A stretch of 64,000 bases of DNA, taken from NCBI RefSeq assembly GCF_000018325.1, contig NC_009922.1, positions 1,922,001 to 1,986,000 on the forward strand, given 5' to 3'. This DNA is from Alkaliphilus oremlandii OhILAs (GTDB lineage: Bacteria; Bacillota; Clostridia; Peptostreptococcales; Natronincolaceae). The position numbers and the translations under genes were made by a program. Within the stretch, counting starts at the first letter, position 1; each line of letters opens with the position of its first letter. This document shows, piece after piece, positions 31,024-41,800 of this stretch. Under the pieces are notes generated by a model. It was not told the origin of the DNA and did not search any database. It saw only the letters and a program-made list of their open reading frames with translations.

Positions 31024-32424
31024 TTAAAATGATCTGTTATTAATTCTTATATCTTCAATATTGTATTTCTTTTTATCAGACAATGGTCGCCATTTTTTTA
31101 GCTTTCTAATTGAATCTACTATAGCCGTTGTAGCTTCAACCTCATTAAGAAGAATTAAATTCTTATGAGTATTAAAAAAAGTTTCTGTGTGAAGGCCTTC
31201 CGAAAACATTTTTTCAGTATCATCTATAACCTCTAACCCATACTTCATATTAAAATAGTTTAACTCTATTCTATAACTATTTTCTAATAATATTTTATTT
31301 ATTTCATTTTCAAAAATAACATAGTTATTTTCATTAAAAACTAATTTAGAATGTTTTAGTATCTCTTCTTCACTTATATTTGAATCAGTATTTATCAACA
31401 ACCCTCCATATAATTTAACAAATATCTTTTTAGGAATATATAAAGTGTATTTGATTGTTTTAGTACTTCCAATAAATTCAAAAACAACATCATTTTCACT
31501 TAATTCTATTAAAAATAATCTATTACTATCTATCATACTTTTAAATCTGAATAAATGCTTTTTAAAAAACTCTTCTTCATATATCAGTTTTAGTATGTTT
31601 TCACTTAATATACAGTTATTTCTTCTTATATTATTGATTATCTTATTTGAATCTTTATCATACTCTTCTATAATCCAATTATAAATTTTTCTAGTGCAAA
31701 TAAATTCTTTATTACTATTTTTATCAATAAAATCATCTGATAATAATTTCAAATTTTCTCTTTCTTTAATTAATGTTTCAAATCTATCTAACTTCTCATC
31801 TGATATTTTTCCTTCAGCATAGTTTATATATATATCATTTGCTTCTTTATGTAAATCGCTTATTTTGTTATGCAAATCAACTGGCAATATAATAGGTAAA
31901 CTGTTATATTCTTTATACCAATCAGATAACATCTCTTTAGTGTTAGGAAACTTTTCATTAAAAAACTCTAATTTCCTTAACCTCTGATATTCTCGTTTTA
32001 CCTTATTTTTATGTTGCTTAGCTGTTGTCCCCTGTGCTAATCCAGTATTCATCTTTGGAAATTTATCAATACAGTCCGAACCAACATTTAAAATTACATC
32101 ATTATGTATGTTTTTTATATAATGAATGTATTCATTTTTCCTACCACATAATGAACAATTAATCTCTTTACCTTCAGCTAAATCAACTTTTTCATTTCCC
32201 TTCCATTCTTTAACAGCTTCATCCATTATATCCTTAAAAACATACAATAGTAAATTTCTGAGTTTATCATCAAAATACTTACTATTTTTTAAATCATTTA
32301 TATATATTGCATTATATTTATGTAGAACTTCTTTTAGCTCTGGATAATTTTCAATTATTGCACTTTTACTCAGAAGTATATTTTCCTCTTTATATACCAA
32401 GGCTTTTCTTTTGCTTTTTTTCAT
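31024..32424 (-). CDS. Zinc-finger protein of unknown function
   Basis: 466 residues, lysine-rich. The N-terminal third contains a likely zinc site, CSLCGRKNEYIHYI...NVGSDCIDKF (about 97-130). This CxxCGK-like N-x-G-S-x-C pattern occurs in uncharacterised proteins of phages and mobile elements. The rest is helical without known motifs. GGGGGG precedes the ATG. It is the last of three minus-strand genes with the two small zinc ribbons. Confidence 0.6.
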   Translation of the reverse strand: MKKSKRKALVYKEENILLSKSAIIENYPELKEVLHKYNAIYINDLKNSKYFDDKLRNLLLYVFKDIMDEAVKEWKGNEKVDLAEGKEINCSLCGRKNEYIHYIKNIHNDVILNVGSDCIDKFPKMNTGLAQGTTAKQHKNKVKREYQRLRKLEFFNEKFPNTKEMLSDWYKEYNSLPIILPVDLHNKISDLHKEANDIYINYAEGKISDEKLDRFETLIKERENLKLLSDDFIDKNSNKEFICTRKIYNWIIEEYDKDSNKIINNIRRNNCILSENILKLIYEEEFFKKHLFRFKSMIDSNRLFLIELSENDVVFEFIGSTKTIKYTLYIPKKIFVKLYGGLLINTDSNISEEEILKHSKLVFNENNYVIFENEINKILLENSYRIELNYFNMKYGLEVIDDTEKMFSEGLHTETFFNTHKNLILLNEVEATTAIVDSIRKLKKWRPLSDKKKYNIEDIRINNRSF

Positions 32425-32499
32425 TCTTAATCCCCCCTTAAAACTAATATATCATTTGTAGCATATTAGTTCAAAGGAAGCCTTTTTAAACTTCTATAT

Positions 32500-32829
32500 T
32501 TATCTATACTTTCCTTTGCATCTTTTAAGTTTTTCAATCTCTTTTTCTAGATTATCTATCTTTAATTCTATTATTTTCTCCCATATACGCTCATAACTAA
32601 TTCTTTCTTCTTCAATATCCATGTGATGCCCTATAGACATACAACCTAGAATATCGAATATTTCTGAATCATCACCACATTTTATATATGTTTTAACTAT
32701 GATTCCATGACAATAGGGACACATAATTTCCTTTTCTGAATTTTCTATTTGATATTCACTTAATATAAAATCATTACGGCAAGTATGACAATGATGCTTA
32801 ACTAATATATCCTCCACATAAGATTCCAT
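32500..32829 (-). CDS. Small zinc-ribbon protein, paralogue B
   Basis: 109 residues. Two cysteine pairs, CHTC (about 14-17) and CPYC (about 37-40), form a probable zinc ribbon. The rest is acidic and ends in a basic helix. It closely parallels the upstream gene in the order of blocks (K-x-H-C, F-I-L-S, CPYCH, IGHH), so the two arose by duplication. Function unknown. Confidence 0.6.
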   Translation of the reverse strand: MESYVEDILVKHHCHTCRNDFILSEYQIENSEKEIMCPYCHGIIVKTYIKCGDDSEIFDILGCMSIGHHMDIEEERISYERIWEKIIELKIDNLEKEIEKLKRCKGKYR

Positions 32830-32845
32830 TTTAAATCCTCCTCGG

Positions 32846-33127
32846 CTATTCTATAGTAATAGGTGTCTTAATTTCATCTATCCTGTCTTGCACAATTCTA
32901 TTCTCTACAGGATCAGAATAATGCCCTATCCCCAGTTCATGTAACATCTCTAATTCTTCAATTTCATCCATCCAGACATATGCCATGGCCATATCATCAT
33001 GACAATAAGGACATATAATTTTCTTCTTATCCTTCCTATTATCCATTTGCTGCTGACTTAAAATAAATTCCTTATCACAAGGAAAGCAATGATACTTAAC
33101 TAAGGTATGTGGAACATAAGATTTCAA
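32846..33127 (-). CDS. Small zinc-ribbon protein, paralogue A
   Basis: 93 residues with a TTG start after AGGAGGAG. Cysteine pairs CFPC and CPYC flank KEFILSQQQMDNRK. It is a paralogue of the next gene, 16 bp downstream, with the shared tail IGHYSDP. The family is unknown; zinc binding is inferred. Confidence 0.6.
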   Translation of the reverse strand: MKSYVPHTLVKYHCFPCDKEFILSQQQMDNRKDKKKIICPYCHDDMAMAYVWMDEIEELEMLHELGIGHYSDPVENRIVQDRIDEIKTPITIE

Positions 33128-33629
33128 TATGATCTCCTCCTAAAAATAGTTTTTTATGGAAAAACATAAAAATAATAAATACCTTAGATAATATCTAAAA
33201 CATTTATCATTCTTATAATTCAAGCAATATAATAAATTAAACTCTTTTAACATTTTTAAATTAGTATACAGGCTATCTATGGTTAGTAGATATCATAATA
33301 CTGCATATGTCCTTTTCACAGAAACATCACAGTACTCCTCCACAATATGCAGGCCACTCTCCAGGGGATCTCCTAGGACTAAGCGGAAGTATCATTATTT
33401 ACTTCTTGTGGGTCATGGCGATTTAGCATAACCAATGCTAATATTGGTGTTGTAATGGGTTATTGAAATAGAAAATTAACCGTCCACCTGCTCGCTTTCC
33501 GTTCTCCGTCCACAAGAATAATGTACCTGTAATACTACCTTATTAATTTTTCAAAGATCTATTGATTACTTCAAAATTAAAAATTTATATATTTAAATAT
33601 GAGAGTTTATAAGCTCTGCATATGTAAAT
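33128..33629. other. Gene-poor stretch with a possible decayed small gene
   Basis: No complete gene that I can support. A higher-GC patch at 33330-33530 stands out. On the minus strand, 33379-33451 reads LALVMLNRHDPQEVNNDTSA then stop, without a convincing start. It could be the tail of a small hydrophobic toxin gene. Confidence 0.3.
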
Positions 33630-33848
33630 CTAAATTATCTTGTAGTCATTTTGCGTGACGTTTGTATCTAAAAAAATATCATCATCACTATTTAAAATCT
33701 TTTTTAATAATAGGCTTGTTTTTAATGATGGAGATATTGTACCAACTTCATAACTTGCATAAGTGCTACGACCCTTATTTATCTTTTTAGCAATATCCTT
33801 TTGTGTTAGTCCCAATTCTTTTCTTCTCTTTATCATGTTAATTCTCAT
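33630..33848 (-). CDS. Small XRE-family regulator
   Basis: 72 residues from ATG 33848, placed after GAGGTG. The helix-turn-helix of the XRE/Cro type covers most of it: KRRKELGLTQKDIAKKINKGRSTYASYEVG. It is divergent from a second XRE regulator at 34001, as in a phage lysis-lysogeny or ICE control switch, and would be the Cro-like partner. Confidence 0.85.
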   Translation of the reverse strand: MRINMIKRRKELGLTQKDIAKKINKGRSTYASYEVGTISPSLKTSLLLKKILNSDDDIFLDTNVTQNDYKII

Positions 33849-33889
33849 CGCATTCACCTCTTGTAAAAACAATTCTTACATATAATTAT

Positions 33890-33974
33890 AGTCATTTAAA
33901 ATGACTTAGTCAATATATAGTCTTAAAAAAGTTTTTTTAAATGACATTTATAGATATTCATTGTGGAAATGACT
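33890..33974. promoter_or_regulatory. Operator region between the divergent regulators
   Basis: A perfect 17-bp palindrome AGTCATT-TAA-AATGACT lies at 33890-33906. The half-site AATGAC recurs at 33940-33945 and 33968-33974. Repeated half-sites in the short intergenic region are what a two-repressor switch would bind. Confidence 0.7.
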
Positions 33975-34000
33975 ATAATTTATGTAATGGGGGTTATGTT

Positions 34001-34378
34001 ATGACAGATAAAATTAAATTTAAGGAAAGATTAAAAGAATTAAGAAAAGAAAATAATATGACACAACAAGAACTTGCTGATAAATTAGGCTTGGTTCGAA
34101 CTGCTATTGCTAACTACGAGACTGGGCGAACTGTTCCAGATGCGGAAACATTAAACTTAATAGCAAATATTTTAAGTACAACTACTGACTATCTACTTGG
34201 TCGTGCTAATTATATTCCTAAAGAAAAAAATAAACCCTCTAGTACAGATATTATTTCTGAAGATATACGTAAATTATCACCTGAAAGTCAAGAAGAGTTA
34301 AAGAAGCTAATAGAGCTCTATAAAATGAGAGATATGCAGAAACGGAATGACGAGATTTCTGATGAACTGACTAAATAA
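34001..34378 (+). CDS. XRE-family repressor of the element
   Basis: 125 residues from ATG 34001 (GGGGG eight bases upstream). N-terminal helix-turn-helix: LKELRKENNMTQQELADKLG followed by VRTAIANYETGR. After the linker (LLGRANYIPK) comes a charged C-terminal helix (SPESQEELKKLIELYK), likely for dimerisation. It resembles the long-lived repressor of Firmicutes prophages and ICEs. Confidence 0.88.
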   Translation: MTDKIKFKERLKELRKENNMTQQELADKLGLVRTAIANYETGRTVPDAETLNLIANILSTTTDYLLGRANYIPKEKNKPSSTDIISEDIRKLSPESQEELKKLIELYKMRDMQKRNDEISDELTK

Positions 34379-35126
34379 GGTTAGGTAAACAAATTAATAA
34401 AATTAAATACGACTTAATAAGACAATTAAAAGATAAATAAAATATTATTCCGAAAGGGATATATTTTTTTGTTATTATACGGAAAATGTTGGTCAATACG
34501 GGATGTATTCGTAGTAATTGGATGGTGCAAATAAAAATCTTGTTTAATACTTAAGTTCTAAATGTCTATAAGAACACAAATAATGTCAATTTGACAATAG
34601 CAGTAATCTTTTATCATCATGAAAATCTAATTGAATTAAGTGTGTTTCAAAATACTTAAGATAAATAAAAAAGGGACTGATTATTATTTTTTGGAAGAGA
34701 AAGAAAAACATATTAAAAAAGATCACTTTGTTGTTAGGTATTAGACATTAAAAGGGATAAAAAAATATCTTGATTTTTGGGAAACCTTGTCTGAATATAA
34801 AAAACTTATTGAACGAATAAAACAAAAAATGGAATCCTCAGTCTCATCATCCTATGCTTTATAAATAAAAAAATCTCATGATGTTGTAACGAATGAACTT
34901 AACTCAGCAGGATAGACGAAAAACAAGTCTCTATATTAAGGAATATCTAAATATTTCACAGGCTGGTATAGTTTTTCAAATTGTATCAGTTTTATTTTTA
35001 GCTAAATATACTCATTAAAGCATGCTAATAATTTTGTTTATTAATTAGAATAAATAGCTTTGGCTTAATTTTATCTATTTAATTTACAGCTTTTATAATA
35101 TTTTTTATAAACGGGGGGATGATTAA
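34379..35126. other. Non-coding stretch with gene debris
   Basis: About 750 bp without an intact gene. A plus-strand segment near 34760-34864 reads LKGIKKYLDFWETLSEYKKL... and ends in LSSSYAL-type residues before a stop. It has no start and is preceded by a stop, so it looks like the tail of a decayed gene. I see no terminator or repeat of note. Confidence 0.35.
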
Positions 35127-35945
35127 ATGTCAAAAAAATCAGATGAATTAGAATCTGCTATTACTGAAGCCGCAAGCAGCGATATATCACTTCCTACTAA
35201 TTTACCTGAATGGATGAAAAACTTAGAAATTAAACCTGGGGCTAAAATTATTAGCATTCGAGGTATCGGGAGTGAAGATAAAGAGAATAAGACAGATGTT
35301 CTTATTGAACTAGAGAACTCTACTCCACTAAAAATATCTGCAAAACTTTCAAATGCTGATTACTTTGGGAACTGGTATGGTCATAAAAGATTTTTAAAAG
35401 AATTTGGAGAGCAGGCTTTTTATAGACAAACAAAAGATGCTGCTGAATGGGCTAATTATTGGACCAATCATACTAAAAAACCATACGTTGGTGTTAGTAT
35501 TTGCTATGGTCGAAGAAGTGGTAAAACCGCAAGACGATTCTTAGATATTTATACCGCTGATGACATTATGAGCGTATGTCGAGGCTTTGGAAATGGTTAT
35601 CAAGTAGCCAACTGTCTATACTCTTCATCAGATCATCCACGTAATTTAGCTGAAATCTTAAATAATTTAGTTCCAATTACCAGTGAAACAATAATGGATT
35701 TAGTTGGCGAGTTCATGGTGGCATATAGACCTATTGATCCTATGACTGAAGGAACAAATCGTGGTAAAAATGTATATGCTAGATTCCAGCCATATAAACC
35801 TTTGCCTGTGAAGACTACAATCACTTCAGCAAAACAGTTGTTTCAGCTTGGTAAATTTATTGAAGTCGAACCAAATAGCCTTAACCACAATCATATCCTT
35901 AACGAACTAGAAAGCTTGTATAATATTTATATTCCTAGAAAATAA
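35127..35945 (+). CDS. Unknown protein, possible nuclease
   Basis: 272 residues with a good ribosome site (GGGGGGATG). I do not recognise the family. The segment TDVLIELENSTPLKISAKL (about 56-74) has an acidic residue followed by a beta-strand pair and a lysine, which could be a PD-(D/E)XK-type core, but the second acid is not in its usual place. Its place between the repressor and an R-M pair makes a restriction or effector role possible. It is convergent with the methyltransferase gene. Confidence 0.5.
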   Translation: MSKKSDELESAITEAASSDISLPTNLPEWMKNLEIKPGAKIISIRGIGSEDKENKTDVLIELENSTPLKISAKLSNADYFGNWYGHKRFLKEFGEQAFYRQTKDAAEWANYWTNHTKKPYVGVSICYGRRSGKTARRFLDIYTADDIMSVCRGFGNGYQVANCLYSSSDHPRNLAEILNNLVPITSETIMDLVGEFMVAYRPIDPMTEGTNRGKNVYARFQPYKPLPVKTTITSAKQLFQLGKFIEVEPNSLNHNHILNELESLYNIYIPRK

Positions 35946-36207
35946 AAGGGAGCAATTTTTCTGTTCTTTTTGCTTACTTACATAATAATACTATTTCTTT
36001 AAGTCCTTTCACCATTTTCTGTATTAATAAAACTACATTCCCATCTTGAATTAAAGGTGTAATTCATTATTTTTAAATCCAAATTTATACAGATAAAATT
36101 TGTTTCCTGTGTTTTCATTCTTTTTTGGATAAAGTAATTCATTTCATTTTTAGGTCAACCAGATTCTATGTCGAACAGGTAATTAATACAAATAATCTAA
36201 ATATACA

Positions 36208-36242
36208 TGGAGTTCTATATGAATTTATCATCTAGAACTCCA
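36208..36242. terminator. Hairpin between convergent genes
   Basis: 10-bp perfect stem TGGAGTTCTA/TAGAACTCCA with a 15-nt loop and no long T-run. It lies between the unknown gene ending at 35945 and the methyltransferase gene ending at 36381, so it probably stops both. The remaining 435-bp gap shows nothing else. Confidence 0.6.
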
Positions 36243-36380
36243 CTTATCATCTTATATTTAGTAAAGCTTATTTTGTTAATCTAGGTATAAGTTCTTCACT
36301 GTTCATTTTAGAAATAACTTTTATTCAAAACTATACTGCTTTGTATAGCTTGCAAAAACAATATAATTTTCTTATTATCA

Positions 36381-37370
36381 TTACTTTAAGTATGTCATTA
36401 TTTGATTGGCTACATGATAGGCTAATTCTACTGGTACTGCATTGCCTATCATTTTATAAGCATCTTGTAAACCAGTATAGTAAAATTTGAAGTCATCTGG
36501 AAAAGTTTGTACTCTAGCACATTCCCTAACTGATAATCTTCTATAAAGCTGCTCGCTACCTGGTATAAATATTTGTTTGTTGGTCTCTACCTTTTCCATT
36601 TTAGGAGCCTGAGGATGTTGTGGCGCTTGTCTTCCAGATGCTTGTATAGTAAAGCTAGGTTCATCCCAACTTCTAACCCTGTTTCTACTCATATAAATTG
36701 TTGAATAGCTACCGATAAAGTACTCATGGTTTAAAACAATACACTGATCCCCATTCGTCTTATTCTTATCTAATGCTGGTATCGCTGTTTCTCGTAAGTC
36801 CCATATAGCATCTTTTAGCGTTAATCTAGGTTCTATTGGTTTAGGAAACTTGAAATCAGCTATACCTAAATCTTTTCTAAAACCAATATAAAATACCCTT
36901 TTCCTATCTTGAGGTACTTGAAAATCATTGGCATTTAAGGTCTGTATAAATACATTGTATCCTCTACCAGCACCCGCAAAATGACTGATAATATTTTGCA
37001 CCGCTTCAGAGTGCCGTTTTGCCATCATACCTGATACATTTTCCGCTACGAAAAATTTGGGCTGTTTATCTCTTAATAACCTAATATATTCATAGAACAA
37101 TTGTCCTCTTGAATCTTCTATCCCTCTCAATGCGCCTGCCTCTGACCAACTTTGACATGGTGGTCCTCCGATTATGCCATCACAATCATCTGGGAAATCT
37201 CCTGAAGCAATTTCTCTTATATCACCTTTAATTAATGGGGCGTTATGATTTTTTTCATAAGTCTCCCATATAGTTTTATCATACTCATTTGCTGCTATTA
37301 CTTTAAACCCTGCTTTTTCAAATCCCAGATCCATACCGCCAGCACCTGAAAAAAGTGATATCAATTTCAT
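36381..37370 (-). CDS. DNA cytosine-C5 methyltransferase (NgoPII type, probably GGCC)
   Basis: 329 residues with all main motifs of m5C methyltransferases: FSGAGGMDLGFEKAG (I), GGPPCQSW with the catalytic Cys72 (IV), ENVSG (VI), QDRKRVF (VIII), RRLSVRECARVQTFPDDF (IX) and GNAVP (X). It lies 13 bp after the restriction gene and should protect host DNA against it. GGCC specificity is inferred from the partner enzyme. Confidence 0.92.
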   Translation of the reverse strand: MKLISLFSGAGGMDLGFEKAGFKVIAANEYDKTIWETYEKNHNAPLIKGDIREIASGDFPDDCDGIIGGPPCQSWSEAGALRGIEDSRGQLFYEYIRLLRDKQPKFFVAENVSGMMAKRHSEAVQNIISHFAGAGRGYNVFIQTLNANDFQVPQDRKRVFYIGFRKDLGIADFKFPKPIEPRLTLKDAIWDLRETAIPALDKNKTNGDQCIVLNHEYFIGSYSTIYMSRNRVRSWDEPSFTIQASGRQAPQHPQAPKMEKVETNKQIFIPGSEQLYRRLSVRECARVQTFPDDFKFYYTGLQDAYKMIGNAVPVELAYHVANQIMTYLK

Positions 37371-37383
37371 TTCTACCAGCTCC

Positions 37384-38232
37384 TTATATTGTGAATGTTA
37401 TTAATTTTGCTTTTCTTAGATTTGCTGGATTATTAGGATTTTTAATATTTACTTCTTTTAATTCTAGCCCTTCCTTAACTCCAACTAATTTTTCAAGTTC
37501 ATCTGTGTACTCTAATGTATCGTATTTTTCATTATTGATCAATGCCATAAAATTAAAGTTCTTGCTTGAATCTCTTTCATACACATAGTTAAAAACTTTA
37601 AACGGATTTTCAATTCCCCACATACCACGAACTCTTAAATAAGTAATACCCAAGGGATCTACTCTATTTACTCTGCCTAATTCTTTTGTTTCTGCAAATT
37701 CAACACCATTTATAGACTCTACACCGTCTTTAATTACTTCCTTTATTTGCTCATAAGTTTCTGCATCTGCTGCATAGTCAATCCCATAAACCATACATAA
37801 TGAAGATAGTTTTGAATCTTTTACAACACCCACTGTATAAATCATATCTTTTACAGTCCAATCTTCACACGCTCTACAGGCTTTCTTAATCATCTTGCTA
37901 TTTGAAAATAATTTTGCCTTAGGATAACTAGAATTTAGAGCTAATTGTGCATCTTTACTTTCTATCTTTTTAACTTCGATTGCGTCTCCACCCCATAGCA
38001 TGGAATCTGGTGGATTGTTTTGATTACCTAAATAACTAAAACATTCTTGTATTTTCAATAGTCTTTTTTTCTCATCTATTTCTCCTACTGTACCAGCAAA
38101 TATGTCTTTTATGTATTCTTCCAGTGCACCACCCATAGAATTTACTCTATTATGACTATCTGCATATTCTTTTAACTCTACAACTGGAGTATTAACTAAA
38201 TTAATAATAGCTCGTATTATGTTTGTACTCAT
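37384..38232 (-). CDS. NgoPII-family type II restriction endonuclease
   Basis: 282 residues. The sequence follows NgoPII closely along its length: ALEEYIKDIFAGTVG, the nuclease core PDSMLWGGDAIEVKKIES with the acid and E-x-K, FAETKELGRVNRVDPL, RVRGMWGIENPF and the end NPNNPANLRKAKLIT. NgoPII cuts GGCC and is blocked by m5C methylation. The gene precedes its methyltransferase in one operon, so protein order is R then M. Confidence 0.92.
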   Translation of the reverse strand: MSTNIIRAIINLVNTPVVELKEYADSHNRVNSMGGALEEYIKDIFAGTVGEIDEKKRLLKIQECFSYLGNQNNPPDSMLWGGDAIEVKKIESKDAQLALNSSYPKAKLFSNSKMIKKACRACEDWTVKDMIYTVGVVKDSKLSSLCMVYGIDYAADAETYEQIKEVIKDGVESINGVEFAETKELGRVNRVDPLGITYLRVRGMWGIENPFKVFNYVYERDSSKNFNFMALINNEKYDTLEYTDELEKLVGVKEGLELKEVNIKNPNNPANLRKAKLITFTI

Positions 38233-38531
38233 TAAAATTCTCCCTCCATTAATCCTATAAATATTAGTCTATATGTTATAATGAGTTTTTTCAACTGAAA
38301 AATATTGAACAGAAAATCTTATCTGTTTTGTTGTTTATATGTGCTCTATAATCTACGGATTAATTTATTTGTTAAACTATCTAACTTTATTTTAGCGAAG
38401 ACATTTCATTTTACATTTTTTAAGGAATGTGAAATTGATACAATAAGTATATCAAGCTAAGTTATATATTGCTGGAAAAATTATAAAACAAAACTACTAA
38501 AATATTTATTTAAAAAATATAACTATGTATA

Positions 38532-38582
38532 AAATGATGATCCTGCTTTTAAAAGTTTATTTTAAAAACAGGATCATCATTT
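38532..38582. repeat. Long hairpin between restriction and helicase operons
   Basis: 14-bp stem AAATGATGATCCTG/CAGGATCATCATTT, then one mismatch, then a further 8-bp TTTTAAAA pair around a 5-nt loop. No T-run follows. It may be a bidirectional terminator-like or RNA-processing element in the gap 38233-38821. Confidence 0.6.
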
Positions 38583-38646
38583 GTACTTTAAAAACATTTT
38601 AAACTTAATAAATTTCACTTGTTAAATTTAGATGTGTTTTAAATAA

Positions 38647-38790
38647 TTATAGATATCTAAGTAGATGAAGTACTAAATGCAGATGAAAACCGTCATCACC
38701 TGCTTCTAGTACTTCCTTTAAAGGGTATTTCATAAAGTCATAGTAATGAGTAAGAGATATTGCTTTAATCCTCTCAACTGAAATTTAGGC
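38647..38790 (-). pseudogene. Remnant of a gene downstream of the helicase
   Basis: After the helicase stop the minus strand can be read as a short ORF from ATG near 38808. A shifted frame then gives ISVERIKAISLTHYYDFMKY, followed by PLKEVLEAGDDGFHLHLV and a stop at 38647. The two frames join only through a shift, so this is probably debris of a former fourth gene of the operon. The family is unknown. Confidence 0.35.
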
Positions 38791-38821
38791 GAAGTATGAG
38801 CAATCATCTTTATTTTCTTAT

Positions 38822-41800
38822 CTACTTCATCAATTTCTGATAACACCACCCCGGTCTTCGAAGTAAATTGAATGTATCGACAAACAAAGGATTTTCTCCT
38901 GCTTGATAAATTGCATCAGCAAGTATTCCCTTAGCTCTATGTTCTTCTGTATTCCAAAATGGATGTACTACAATAATATTATATTTACCCATCTTAGCTC
39001 CAGGTAATTGTCCATATTCTTCATACTTAAAACCAAAGATATCTACAAAATTCCGTTTAATTAATTCCTCAGCTTCATCTTTCCATCCTTTTAGATCAAT
39101 AAAATCAAAATCTCCATCAAGACCTGCTTTATAATTTGGGTCTAATAAAACCCTTAAATATGATAAGCCTAATCTCCAATCTAACAAGCCATGATAAGGC
39201 ATATTACTAAATACTTGTAGGCATTCATAGCAAGCAGATTTGCAATCTTCTGCATGCTCTGGTGATATAATACTTGCTGCAAATGAATTTCCACTTGGAT
39301 TACAAGTTTTAGTTAATAAATCTACATAATTATTATGAATATATTGAACAAATCCAGCACCGTTGGCTAGCCTATCACTCATTATAATTTCTATTATTCC
39401 ATCTTCATCATTACTAACATACTTTTGTAACTGTGAAATTTCAATCTCATCTGGATCAATATCAAGCTCTTCTGCCACCACTCTTTGTATAATAAACGCT
39501 GCTGTAAATGCTGCAGCTTTTATTGCACTATCAGAGTAATGTAGACTTAAATTTAATCCATCAGGTATTTGATTAGGTTGTATTCTTAATACTTCAGTAT
39601 GCTTACCTGCTGCAATTGCAATCTTCTCTAATTCAACTTCACCTTTTTCTTCATCGTTTATAAATTTAGAAGCAATCCATTGATTAGGTATTTTAGTTTG
39701 AGTTTTTATTCCGCCTTCAAATAACTCACCTGAATTATCATTGATTCTCCAAACACGACTGTTATCTGATAAATAGATATTTGTATTGGTAGAATGTACT
39801 TTAGTTCTATCTATATCTTCAGATTGGGCTAATAAAGAAATCCTTCTACTTACTTTGAAATCATCAGATTTAGCATCTTTCCCTGAACCTAAGTTTGTGC
39901 GAAATGCTCGAGGAATTGCTATATTAAACTCTCTATATCCCTCTTCATCACCCTTAGATATTCCACAATGTGGACAAAACTCATTACTTGTAGGAATAGA
40001 TTTTAGATATCCACACGCTCTGCACCTTCCCATTAACCGCCTAAAAGGTAATGGGTCAGCAGAAATTGCTTCAAAGCTCCGCCCCTTAAAAATAAAGGGA
40101 GCAGTGAATCCGATTGCAGTATGAATAGCTTTATCTTTCGTTTTCTCCGATTCAGGGGCAAATTCTGTAATCGCCATTTCTAAATCCCTATCTATTGTTA
40201 AGAATTCCATATCTTTAGGGTTAACACCATGATATAAAACTCTCGTTCTTGATGGCATGCCATACATCGGTAAAATAGCTGCTTCCGCTAACTTTTCTGC
40301 CAATCCATCTCCAGTAATCTCTTTATTATCCAAAGTATTATCTATTTGATTTGGAAGTTCTTCTTTTAGATAATTTAGCATATTATTATCAATGCTACCG
40401 AATAATGCTATCATAATTTCTTTTTGCTGATCTATCATATTATTTAGCCACTCAATAACTTTATCTTTATTTCTACACCAATCTGATGCTAATCCAAATT
40501 CACCATGTGTATCTGGAGGCGTTGGACTGTGAAACCATCTTACTCCAGCGTATTTAAAAGCATTTCTTAGACATTCTTTTACTAATAAGCGATTTTTGAT
40601 TCTGTCTTGATCCATTGTTAAAAATGGCACTGGTGCAGGATCTCCTGTTATTTTTTCAGGGTGAGCAAAGTAATGTTCATCATGACTACGTCCTCTACAT
40701 AAAGTTAAAACCATTGAAAAAGCCTGCCCACGTCTACCTGCACGACCTACCCTCTGTTGGTAATTAAATCTCATTGGTGGCATATTGGCCAACATAACCG
40801 TTTGTAAGTTCCCTATATCTACTCCTACTTCCATAGTTGTAGTTACACTTAAAACGTCTATATTATTTACTTTTTTATATAATCTATCTTCATCTAATAT
40901 CATACCTTTAAAAAACCTCTGGCGTTCTGATTGATTATCTGTTTGAGCTGTTAGTTCTTCACAATGTAATCGTATTGATTCTCTATCAGATAGAACCGCT
41001 TGAGTTATATAGTTATTACTCCAAATTTCTTCACAAATTCCAGTAGCTTTCTCATCAAGATCATTCCCACATTTCGTACATACTCCTGCAGAAAAGTGTA
41101 GGTGATACTTTTTACACTTAGAACACTGCCATATTGGATCTTCTTTGATTGCTAGCTTTATATTTATATTTGGTATATTAATTTTTACATTATTATGACC
41201 AAATGCTCTTAGTGCATTTATTAATGTTTCTCCTAAATATTCTTCATGAATATTATAGTTCTCAGCAACCTTTCTAATATATGTTTTAAGTGATGCTGAA
41301 ATTGATGTGTAATCTGGAAAATCATCTACCACAAACTGGTCTTGCCAAATTTTCTTCCATCTATTAAATACAGGTTTCTGTGGTAAATATCTGTATCTTT
41401 CACCTAAAATTCTCAAATAAGAATCACATATCTGTTCAAAAGTTTGTAAAGACATTCCTAATCGATCTGCAAAAGGTTTTAATTGTTCATTATTATAAGC
41501 TATTTTTATAATTCCAAGTCCTGAGGATTCCAAGCCAAAGTAAAGCGTACCAAAAAATAACCTTCCAAAATTATAGCTAAGAGTATTATTGATTATCTTC
41601 TTAGCTTCATCAGCATCAACAGGTAAATTATTTTTCCAACTTTTTGTTTCAAAGTCGAACAATTCTATCCAATCATGCTCAGCATTATTCCAATAGAATT
41701 TTTGCTTATCTAAATCATTACCACAAGGGTTTATGCCCAAACTTATTAATTCTTGAATCAGTTTACCACATTGTTTATAATCATTTGAGACTAATTGACT

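Noticed and set aside
36381..37370. The cytosine methyltransferase as part of a type II Druantia (DruM)
   Set aside because: It sits 13 bp after an NgoPII endonuclease and is separated from the helicase operon by about 590 bp with a hairpin, so it belongs to the restriction pair.
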